Of a stretch of DNA of 9,358 bases, positions 1-6,215 are shown piece by piece (position 1 is the first letter of the stretch; every line of letters begins with the position of its first letter). This DNA comes from an uncultured Prevotellaceae bacterium. Its GTDB lineage: Bacteria > Bacteroidota > Bacteroidia > Bacteroidales > Bacteroidaceae. The notes below the pieces were generated by a model, which was given only the letters and a program-made list of their open reading frames with translations, did not search any database and was not told the origin of the DNA. The DNA lies in the NCBI GenBank assembly GCA_902477365.1, contig CABSGW010000095.1, positions 1-9,358 on the forward strand, in the 5' to 3' direction. The translations under genes and the position numbers were made by a program.

Positions 1-2007
1 GAAATCCATTTTGTGGTGGTACACCATGCCGACAAACGACACCTATACGTAGCCGACCCCACCAAAGGACGTATCCGTTACACCCTGGAGGAATTCCGCC
101 GAGGATGGTACTTGAAGGGAGAAAATCACGGCGTGTTGCTGGCACTGGAACCCACAGCCGACTTCCGCGACTCAAAGGCTGAAAAAGAACTGAAGCGAAA
201 CAGTTTTCTAAGTATTCTTAACTACTTCTACCCCTACAAAAAGAACTTCCTGGTTGTCTTTCTGGTCATGATGCTGGTCACCCTGCTACAGGCGTTGCTT
301 CCTTTCATATCAAAAGCGGTGATAGACGTCGGCATACAAACCTCAGACGTCAACTTCATCAACATGGTGCTGATAGGCAACGTATGCATCCTGATAAGCG
401 TTATGGTGTTCAACGTATTGCGCGACTGGATACTGATGCACATCACAGCCAGGGTCAACGTGGCGCTTATCTCCGACTACCTCATCAAACTGATGAAACT
501 GCCTGTCACCTTTTTCGAAAACAAACTGTTGGGCGATATCCTGCAACGGGCACGCGATCACGAACGCATCCGGGGATTCATCATGAACAACTCACTTTCG
601 TTCATCTTCTCCATTTTCACGTTCGTGGTGTTTTCGGTCATCCTGTTGTGGTACAACTCCATTATCTTCTACATCTTCTTGGGCGGTTCGCTGCTCTACG
701 CCGGCTGGGTGCTGCTTTTCCTGCGCATCCGCAAAAAACTGGACTGGGAATACTTTGAACTGGTGTCACGCGACCAAAGCTATTGGGTGGAAACGGTATC
801 GGCCATCCAAGACATCAAAATATACAATTACGAGAAACACCGCCGCTGGAAATGGGAGGAAATACAGGCACGACTGTACCATGTAAACAAACGCGTACTG
901 ACCGTCACCAACATGCAGAACCTGGGAGCACAATTCATCGAAAGTGTCAAGAACATGGCCATTGTGTTTTTCTGCGCCACTGCCGTCATACGGGGCGAAA
1001 TCACGTTTGGCGTCATGATTTCCACTCAGTTCATCATCGGTATGATGAACGGACCATTGGTACAGTTCATCAATTTCATCGTTTCGGCCCAATATGCCAA
1101 AATAAGTTTCCTGCGCATGAACGAGATCCGCCAACTGGACGATGAGGAAGAGTTACTCTCTGTGGGCGCCAGTACCGTACTGCCCGAATCGCGGGACATC
1201 ACATTGGAGAACGTTCTCTTCCAATACACCGCCAATTCGCCGCTGGTACTGCGCAACATCTACTTGCGCATACCACAAAACAAGGTGACAGCCATCGTGG
1301 GCGGAAGCGGAAGCGGCAAGTCTACCCTGCTCAAACTGCTGGTACGCCTGTACCGCCCCAGCTACGGCGACATAAAAATGGGAGGCATGAACGTAACGGC
1401 TATCAACCTGCGCCAATGGCGCAACCTCTGTGGGGTGGTGATGCAAGACGGGAAAATATTCAGCGATACCATCCTGAACAACATCGTACTGGATGACGAA
1501 CACATTGACTATGACCGGGTGCGCACCTGCTGCCGGGCAGCCCGCATCGAAGAGGAGATAAACGCCATGCCCAAAGGCTTCGATACACCCGTCGGCGAAA
1601 AGGGACGCGGCCTGAGCGGCGGACAAAAACAACGTCTGCTGATAGCCCGCGCCCTGTATCGTGACCCACAATACCTGTTCCTGGACGAGGCCACCAACGC
1701 ACTGGACACCGTGAACGAACGACTCATTGTCGAAGCGCTCAATTCCGTATTCAAGGAACGTACCGTCGTGGTCATTGCGCACCGTCTGAGCACCATACGC
1801 AATGCCGACCAAATTGTGGTGATGCACGAGGGCGCCATTGTTGAAGTAGGCAACCACGAAAGCCTGATGAAACACCAAGGTACTTACTACAAATTGGTAG
1901 CATCACAAGCCGACTCCATCGAAAGCGGAACTGCACAAGCCACCCTGCCCGATCCTAGCTCCGACAAGCAAACCGACCATATAACGAAAAACGAAACCCA
2001 TACGTAA
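1..2007 (+). CDS. C39-peptidase-containing ABC transporter (bacteriocin/GG-peptide exporter), 5' truncated
   Basis: Inner-membrane exporter that in this family cuts a double-glycine leader and drives the mature peptide out with ATP. The frame is open from base 1, so the start and catalytic Cys lie upstream; the GTG at 13 is only an internal codon. The first visible codons carry the rest of the C39 peptidase: His at codon 3 (HFVVVHH) and Asp at codon 19 (VADPTKG). Hydrophobic segments of the exporter membrane domain lie around codons 83-112, 119-140, 201-242 and 315-360. The ATPase is complete: Walker A GGSGSGKST (1300-1326), Q-loop VMQDGKIFSDT, signature LSGGQ (1612-1626), Walker B YLFLDEA (about 1672-1692), His switch at 1780-1782. 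A charged tail of about 35 residues follows. The GG-leader protein begins 288 bp downstream and is the obvious substrate. GC is higher (one sampled line 53%) than in the cargo genes. Family assignment is secure; the substrate is inferred. Confidence 0.95.
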   Translation, partial: EIHFVVVHHADKRHLYVADPTKGRIRYTLEEFRRGWYLKGENHGVLLALEPTADFRDSKAEKELKRNSFLSILNYFYPYKKNFLVVFLVMMLVTLLQALLPFISKAVIDVGIQTSDVNFINMVLIGNVCILISVMVFNVLRDWILMHITARVNVALISDYLIKLMKLPVTFFENKLLGDILQRARDHERIRGFIMNNSLSFIFSIFTFVVFSVILLWYNSIIFYIFLGGSLLYAGWVLLFLRIRKKLDWEYFELVSRDQSYWVETVSAIQDIKIYNYEKHRRWKWEEIQARLYHVNKRVLTVTNMQNLGAQFIESVKNMAIVFFCATAVIRGEITFGVMISTQFIIGMMNGPLVQFINFIVSAQYAKISFLRMNEIRQLDDEEELLSVGASTVLPESRDITLENVLFQYTANSPLVLRNIYLRIPQNKVTAIVGGSGSGKSTLLKLLVRLYRPSYGDIKMGGMNVTAINLRQWRNLCGVVMQDGKIFSDTILNNIVLDDEHIDYDRVRTCCRAARIEEEINAMPKGFDTPVGEKGRGLSGGQKQRLLIARALYRDPQYLFLDEATNALDTVNERLIVEALNSVFKERTVVVIAHRLSTIRNADQIVVMHEGAIVEVGNHESLMKHQGTYYKLVASQADSIESGTAQATLPDPSSDKQTDHITKNETHT

Positions 2008-2213
2008 CACATTGTACAAAAGATATTGCCCGGCATCTATTGGAGCGTAGTAAACAAATACAAAACCTCTTACCTTAAAATATACAAATCCTAAGAACTC
2101 TAGATATTCCACCCCTTTTTACTCATACAACAACCATATCATTATATATATATAAAGACATACCAACCAGAAATGTCAAGTCAAAGCTAAACTAAAAATC
2201 CAAGACACAAAAT

Positions 2214-2230
2214 ACGCCTAAAATAGGCGT
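2214..2230. repeat. Perfect 17-bp palindrome (7-bp arms, AAA centre) upstream of promoter
   Basis: ACGCCTA at 2214-2220 pairs exactly with TAGGCGT at 2224-2230 around a 3-nt AAA centre. It ends 8 nt before the TTG of the predicted promoter. No T-run follows on the plus strand (the next bases are GATAAAAG), so it is a poor intrinsic terminator. Its position just upstream of the -33 element would suit a binding site for a dimeric regulator, or a transcript-end hairpin of the exporter mRNA. The role is inference. Confidence 0.5.
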
Positions 2231-2238
2231 GATAAAAG

Positions 2239-2269
2239 TTGCATATCTACCTGTCATTAATTCTATTTG
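2239..2269 (+). promoter_or_regulatory. Bacteroidetes-type promoter for the GG-leader operon
   Basis: TTG at 2239-2241 (-33 element), a 20-nt spacer, then TCTATTTG at 2262-2269, which matches the Bacteroidetes -7 consensus TAnnTTTG in all fixed positions but one (C for A). The 20-nt spacing is what the family sigma factor prefers. Transcription would start around 2275, giving a leader of only about 20 nt before the ATG at 2296. That leader (AAAATTAACACGATAAC) is A-rich with no Shine-Dalgarno, as is common in Bacteroidetes. Confidence 0.6.
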
Positions 2270-2295
2270 TAAAATACAAAAATTAACACGATAAC

Positions 2296-2388
2296 ATGAA
2301 AATCATAAACAAGGAAACACTGGCAAAACTGGCACAAAAAATGCCTGTACTAAGCGAAAAAGAACAATGCACCTTTGTTGCTGGAGGA
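2296..2388 (+). other. Double-glycine leader sequence (residues 1-31) of the exported protein
   Basis: Residues 1-31 begin MKIINKETLAKLAQKMPVLS and end CTFVAGG. This is an amphipathic, charged helix closed by Gly30-Gly31, the hallmark cut by C39 peptidases. The hydrophobic spacing before GG (for example L12, M16, L19, F27) fits substrate recognition by the peptidase domain encoded upstream. Cleavage after Gly31 would leave a 360-residue product starting NGSSRDPYS. There is no Sec or lipoprotein signal. The exact cleavage point is inferred from the motif. Confidence 0.85.
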
Positions 2389-3471
2389 AACGGAAGCAGT
2401 AGAGACCCCTATTCGCTACATGAATACATAAAACTTAAGGAAAATGGACTATGGAACGGAGGTTATGTACAAATGGACGAATATGATACCACCAACTCTT
2501 CCAAACAATACATTGGAGGTATCGACAACCACACTTCCAATAAAAAAGATGAAAATACAGCTTTCGGAGGCATCGCTTTCTATAGCGCAGTCTCAACGAC
2601 AACAGAGATACCTTCTCCACCAACATCGGGTGATATTCCAGGATCGGGAGACATTCTCTTAGATGACTTGACCGGTTGGTATAATAATAGTGGAAACTTA
2701 GACCTAGATGAGCAATTAGAAGGCAGCGGTAATCTAGACCCGTCAGGATGGCTAGACGACTCATACGATGAGGACACTCCCCTTACACCCGAAGAAGCTG
2801 CAGAATACGACCGGTACAAAGAACTAGCTGATGCCGGACAATGGGAAGGCGGATACGTGAACGGAGTATACTATCCCCCCAGCGACACTGACACCAGTCA
2901 TGACATCAATCTTCCACCTGTTGATATTGTGGGACAAGGAGGAGGCATAAACACAGGTCATAACTCCGAAGGAGATTATTCCGGTTCGTGGAATACCGGA
3001 ATAACCGGTGATAACCACAACTCTAATCCAGGTAGTGATTCAACAGGAGATAACGGAAACACCCAAGAAGATCAACACCTGAGTTTTTTAAATTTATCAG
3101 ACCTTGGAAAAAAATTCATAGACATTACGGGGCATATATGCAGTGCCCTAAGTGTCCCCTTTGAAGTAAAAACTCAAGCATTCAAATATATTGAAAAGGT
3201 TGACCCTTTGATAGACAATGATACTAAGCTTTTTTTTGGAATAACAAGAAATGTTGGAAAAGCCTTAGGGGGATATGGAGTTTTTTGCAGCATAGCTACC
3301 TTTGCCAACGATGTATCATGGAAAAACGGTCTAAAAGCGGGAGTTGACGTTGTTCTTCTCTTCGCAACTTTAACTCCCACAGGAAGAATAGTACTTACTA
3401 TTGCTGATGCTGTAGGAGGGACAGAATGGGTTACAGATAAATTAGGCAACTTAATAGAAGAAAGTTTTTAA
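2296..3471 (+). CDS. Large GG-leader exported protein, putative membrane-active bacteriocin/toxin
   Basis: A 391-aa protein with a 31-residue double-glycine leader, so probably exported by the upstream C39 transporter. After the leader come: a first EYIKLKENGLWNGGYV motif (residues 43-58); a low-complexity Gly/Ser/Asp/Asn linker with repeated SGNLD and GSG units (about 105-155); a second copy of the motif, EYDRYKELADAGQWEGGYV (170-188); an LPPVDIVGQGGG segment (206-217); another polar linker; and a C-terminal domain (about 261-391). That domain is less acidic, has hydrophobic Gly-rich stretches near 320-337 and 349-374, and ends in a WVTDKLG-type tail. From memory it resembles membrane-active C-termini of Bacteroidetes polymorphic toxins. 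Only two Cys remain after cleavage (282, 331), so it is not lanthipeptide-like. The next gene, 5 bp away, encodes a small membrane protein, as expected for immunity. The export call is strong; toxicity is inference. Alternatively it is a non-toxic secreted surface or signalling protein. The ATG at 2296 fits promoter and leader. Confidence 0.8.
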   Translation: MKIINKETLAKLAQKMPVLSEKEQCTFVAGGNGSSRDPYSLHEYIKLKENGLWNGGYVQMDEYDTTNSSKQYIGGIDNHTSNKKDENTAFGGIAFYSAVSTTTEIPSPPTSGDIPGSGDILLDDLTGWYNNSGNLDLDEQLEGSGNLDPSGWLDDSYDEDTPLTPEEAAEYDRYKELADAGQWEGGYVNGVYYPPSDTDTSHDINLPPVDIVGQGGGINTGHNSEGDYSGSWNTGITGDNHNSNPGSDSTGDNGNTQEDQHLSFLNLSDLGKKFIDITGHICSALSVPFEVKTQAFKYIEKVDPLIDNDTKLFFGITRNVGKALGGYGVFCSIATFANDVSWKNGLKAGVDVVLLFATLTPTGRIVLTIADAVGGTEWVTDKLGNLIEESF

Positions 3472-3476
3472 TTCTC

Positions 3477-3848
3477 ATGAAGTGTATCTATTACATTTTT
3501 GCGATACTGATGCGCTACCGTACATCTAAAAAGTGGCCATCAGACCCATATGGTGGAGCTGCAGATTCTTTTTTTGCGCTTATAGTTCTCGTACTTACGA
3601 ATATCATGTTCATTTTCAATCTCCGACACCACTTCTTATATTTTTTAGGTACTCCTGACTACGGACTATTAATTGGTCTAAAACTACTCGTCCCCTGTAT
3701 AGCCTATTTTTCCCTCGTAGACATCGTTATACCAGAAAGAAAGGTACGGGCCATCAAATTAACAGACAAAGAATACAAGAAGGGAATTATCACCATATTC
3801 GTCATTCTTTTTCTGCTATTTGCGAACTTAACACGGTGGATTGAATAA
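3477..3848 (+). CDS. Small three-helix membrane protein, putative immunity protein
   Basis: A 123-aa protein with no family I can name. Hydrophobic segments at about residues 31-49, 62-85 and 103-119 predict three membrane helices, and the N-terminal 13 residues are also fairly hydrophobic. Basic patches (RYRTSKK at 13-19, ERKVRAIK at 87-94) separate the segments. It starts 5 bp after the stop of the exported protein, so the two are surely co-transcribed and probably translationally coupled. Small multi-pass membrane proteins directly behind a membrane-active bacteriocin are usually its immunity protein, protecting the producer's inner membrane. That role rests only on position and topology. 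It could instead be an accessory of export. Confidence 0.7.
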   Translation: MKCIYYIFAILMRYRTSKKWPSDPYGGAADSFFALIVLVLTNIMFIFNLRHHFLYFLGTPDYGLLIGLKLLVPCIAYFSLVDIVIPERKVRAIKLTDKEYKKGIITIFVILFLLFANLTRWIE

Positions 3849-3852
3849 AAAA

Positions 3853-3981
3853 ATGTATTTCATAAGGAACAGGAAGCTAAAGCTACCTAAAAAAGAATCA
3901 CAAACACACGATAATTATCTACAAAAAGATGTTACACTCAATTATAAAGCAATTGGCCGATTTTATAACTCTGAGTGCTGA
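3853..3981 (+). CDS. Possible 42-aa basic peptide ORF overlapping the LanC-like gene
   Basis: ATG at 3853 opens a 42-codon frame beginning MYFIRNRKLKLPKKE and ending GRFYNSEC, stop at 3979-3981. It fills the 80-bp gap after the membrane-protein gene and overlaps the first 53 bases of the LanC-like gene in another frame. The N-terminal half is strongly basic; there is one Cys, at the last residue, and no GG motif. It starts only 4 bp after the previous stop, which would suit coupling, but no Shine-Dalgarno is visible. It may be a chance frame in an untranslated gap; I recognise no family. Confidence 0.22.
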   Translation: MYFIRNRKLKLPKKESQTHDNYLQKDVTLNYKAIGRFYNSEC

Positions 3982-4945
3982 AGCATTCAGTTCATCGGGC
4001 TTTTACAACGGCAAAGCAGGTGCGGCATTAAGCTTGTTTGAAGCCTCACGTCTGTTATGTGACGAGATTCTGGAAGAGGAAGCGGCAGAACTGCTACAAG
4101 AAGCATTACTCACAGAAACAACCGATATTGGATTCAGGAATGGACTGTCTGGAATAGGTTTTGTACTGGTCTACCTAACCAAAAACGGCTTTGTAGAAGC
4201 CAAAACCAATGAGTTATTCGACAAACAAAACCAACAAATTACCAACGAACTAAAAAAACAGCTGGACTACGAAACTACCTGGGATTTTCAGATGATAGAA
4301 ATCGGCCACTATCTGAATTTGCTAAATTCTATAGCATACCAAACAGATAGAAAACTACTCATCGACAAACTTATGAAAGCTGCCGACCAACGCATGGAAC
4401 AACTGTTCGAAAAACACCAACGAACCTTAACCATACGGTCACGTAGCACATTACAGGCTTATTTTAAGGTCTATTTGGCCGTTCGATGCAGCATTCAAAC
4501 AAACACTCTTCCCGAAAAAATACATACTTGTTATACCAACTTATACAAACAAGGATTATTAAAAGATGACCCTGTAATAGGACATTATCTGGAACAGACA
4601 ATAAAAAACGCAATAAGCAACGGAATCACAACCATTATAAACGAAAATCGAAAAGCAGCTACAATTAAGAATCTATTCCAAGTAGAACCCCTTGAAGAAG
4701 ATGTGGAAATGCTGAACTTCTTGTTAAGCCAGAATTACGAAGCTACTGCCGAATGGCTGGAAAATTATTTTCTAATGCAACCCAAAGAATGGATAGAAAA
4801 AGAATTAACAGCCCATATACCTCCCCATGCATTGACTGCAGGCTATGGGCAAGGTATAGCCCGCTTCTTACTGACTTTATGCCGATATTCCTTACTGAAA
4901 GAAGGAAATGACACACAACGTATGAATTGCTTGCTAATACCTTGA
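3929..4945 (+). CDS. LanC-like (lanthionine synthetase C-like) protein lacking visible zinc ligands
   Basis: A 338-aa, largely helical protein with LanC-type Gly-rich helix starts: GFYNGKAGAALSLFEASRLL (from residue 24), GFRNGLSGIGFVLVYL (68-83) and LTAGYGQGIARFLLTLC (302-318). LanC cyclases form an alpha-toroid and bind zinc through a Cys in a WCxG-type motif and a Cys-His pair in CHG. I find neither here: the Cys residues sit in unrelated contexts (for example VRCSIQ, LLTLCRY). It is shorter than typical LanC proteins (about 400 aa) and its middle is divergent. It is thus probably a non-cyclase relative, perhaps a scaffold or binding protein. GT4 follows after 4 bp; the membrane protein lies 80 bp upstream. 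LanC-like genes occur with GG-leader peptides and glycosyltransferases in Bacteroidetes (family knowledge, from memory). The ATG at 3929 is chosen because the first repeat follows it closely. GC is low (33-42% in sampled lines). Confidence 0.7.
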   Translation: MLHSIIKQLADFITLSAEAFSSSGFYNGKAGAALSLFEASRLLCDEILEEEAAELLQEALLTETTDIGFRNGLSGIGFVLVYLTKNGFVEAKTNELFDKQNQQITNELKKQLDYETTWDFQMIEIGHYLNLLNSIAYQTDRKLLIDKLMKAADQRMEQLFEKHQRTLTIRSRSTLQAYFKVYLAVRCSIQTNTLPEKIHTCYTNLYKQGLLKDDPVIGHYLEQTIKNAISNGITTIINENRKAATIKNLFQVEPLEEDVEMLNFLLSQNYEATAEWLENYFLMQPKEWIEKELTAHIPPHALTAGYGQGIARFLLTLCRYSLLKEGNDTQRMNCLLIP

Positions 4946-4949
4946 CAAT

Positions 4950-6215
4950 ATGAAACAAAAAACTATTTGCTTAATGTACATTACCAATGCAGGAAGTTTC
5001 TCAGGAGTAGACCGGTACATAGAAATTCTGACAACTACATTAGCAAAACAAACCGAATATCAAGTAATCTGTATACGTTTTATTTACGACAGAAGACAGC
5101 TTTTTGTTCAAGACACTCTGCAAAACGGTTGTCGTTTTTTGTCAATACCTTTCCCCCAACATGCCTCTTCCATTATGGGACAACCTTTCCATACAAACCG
5201 TTACTTCAAAAAAGCCTATCGAATCGTAACTGAAATATTCCCATCTCACGGCGAATGCATCTTACACTTACATACCCTCAATCTGATAAATTTCGCACTA
5301 GAGGTGAAAAGACATCATACGTGCCGCATCATTACTCACGTGCACTGTATTCCTTGGAAACAATGGTACAACAACAATCGCACAGCATTCAACCAAGCCT
5401 ATAAATGCTACTATATCCAAAAGGATTATAAACGAATGTTCTCGTTAGTATGCAGGAACCATGAATATCCTGCTTATCAAAAAGTAAATTGTATAGTTTG
5501 TGTGACAGCATGTGCCAAAGATTTTCTGAAAAATGTCTATCAAAAAGAGGACTGCGTACACATCATCAGTAATGGTTGTGCCAAAATACAACAAAAGAAT
5601 GTTTCTACAGACCGTTCTAAAGGTGGTAACCGACTACTGTATGTAGGCAATTTATCGGAAAGTAAAGGATTACAATTTATCCTGCAAGCATTAGCCTATG
5701 TTCAGCAAAAAGGTTATGTCGTAAAACTTACAATCGCTGGAAAAGGCTCTAAACAGCGCCAAAAGGAATTGCAATGTATCTTTCCACAATTGGATTTACA
5801 ATTTACAGGTTTACTGACACAAAAAGAACTTCAGCAAGTTTATACACAAAATGACATTGGAATTATAGCTTCTATACAGGAACAATGTAGCTATGCCGCC
5901 ATCGAAATGATGCGTGCCCAATTACCTATTATCACTACGGCCGTAGACGGGCTAGACGAAATGTTTCAGAACGACATAAATAGTCTAAAAGTAAACACTT
6001 ATTTCTCTACTGTGTTTGGTTTATCTGTAGATATTAAAGCTTTAGCCGAGAACATCATCAGGTTACTCACACATCCTGAAGAACGCTATAGATTGGGGCA
6101 AACAGCCTACCAACATTATCTGGGAAAATACACTCAAGAACATATGTTAACCAAAACTATGCAGTTATACAAAGAAGAATTCTTAAAATTTAAATGCAAC
6201 TATAATGAGACCTAA
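4950..6215 (+). CDS. Glycosyltransferase family 4-type (GT-B fold)
   Basis: A 421-aa retaining-type glycosyltransferase, probably cytoplasmic and using an NDP-sugar. The N-terminal Rossmann half has GSFSGVDRYIEIL (15-27), equivalent to the Gly-rich GGVERY loop that contacts donor and acceptor, and HVHCIPW (130-136). The C-terminal half has LLYVGNLSESKG (229-240), LTIAGKG (260-266), the turn LQFTGLLTQKEL, and the EX7E donor-binding motif with Glu311 and Glu319 (EQCSYAAIE). Sugar and acceptor cannot be read from the sequence. It follows the LanC-like gene by 4 bp and overlaps the GT2 gene by 11 bp, so the three are one translational unit. From memory it resembles the glycosyltransferases annotated in GG-Bacteroidales peptide clusters (TIGR04157); this is unchecked. 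It could glycosylate the exported protein or a surface glycan. Confidence 0.88.
   Translation: MKQKTICLMYITNAGSFSGVDRYIEILTTTLAKQTEYQVICIRFIYDRRQLFVQDTLQNGCRFLSIPFPQHASSIMGQPFHTNRYFKKAYRIVTEIFPSHGECILHLHTLNLINFALEVKRHHTCRIITHVHCIPWKQWYNNNRTAFNQAYKCYYIQKDYKRMFSLVCRNHEYPAYQKVNCIVCVTACAKDFLKNVYQKEDCVHIISNGCAKIQQKNVSTDRSKGGNRLLYVGNLSESKGLQFILQALAYVQQKGYVVKLTIAGKGSKQRQKELQCIFPQLDLQFTGLLTQKELQQVYTQNDIGIIASIQEQCSYAAIEMMRAQLPIITTAVDGLDEMFQNDINSLKVNTYFSTVFGLSVDIKALAENIIRLLTHPEERYRLGQTAYQHYLGKYTQEHMLTKTMQLYKEEFLKFKCNYNET

Larger units (their letters stand above)
2008..2295. other. Intergenic region between exporter and GG-leader protein
   Basis: AT-rich and without a credible gene. It holds a (TA)6 run at 2143-2154, a perfect 7-bp palindrome at 2214-2230 and a Bacteroidetes-type promoter at 2239-2269. 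I saw no GC-rich hairpin followed by a T-run after the exporter stop, so an intrinsic terminator for the exporter is not evident. A T-run at 2116-2120 has no stem in front of it. The exporter transcript could therefore read through into the cargo operon, with the internal promoter adding separate control. Confidence 0.7.

Noticed and set aside
1409..1423. Palindrome TGCGCCA-A-TGGCGCA inside the exporter gene
   Set aside because: It encodes the conserved LRQWRN stretch of the ATPase domain; the symmetry is explained by codon choice and no regulatory context exists there.
1153..1878. Long minus-strand open frame (241 codons) opposite the ABC ATPase domain
   Set aside because: It is fully antisense to a domain with every ATPase motif intact; the translation is low-complexity and His/Val/Gln-rich with no recognisable domain, as expected of a mirror frame in GC-rich coding DNA.
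2296..3471. RTX-type calcium-binding adhesin or toxin
   Set aside because: The linker is Gly/Asp-rich but lacks tandem GGxGxDxxx nonapeptides, and export is by an N-terminal GG leader, not a C-terminal type I signal.
3849..3928. Separate promoter for the LanC-GT genes in the 80-bp gap
   Set aside because: I found no TTG-N19-21-TAnnTTTG match there; the genes are more simply read as one operon from the promoter at 2239-2269.
2296..4945. Lanthipeptide system (precursor plus LanC)
   Set aside because: No dehydratase gene is in view, the precursor has only two Cys after leader removal, and the LanC-like protein lacks zinc motifs.
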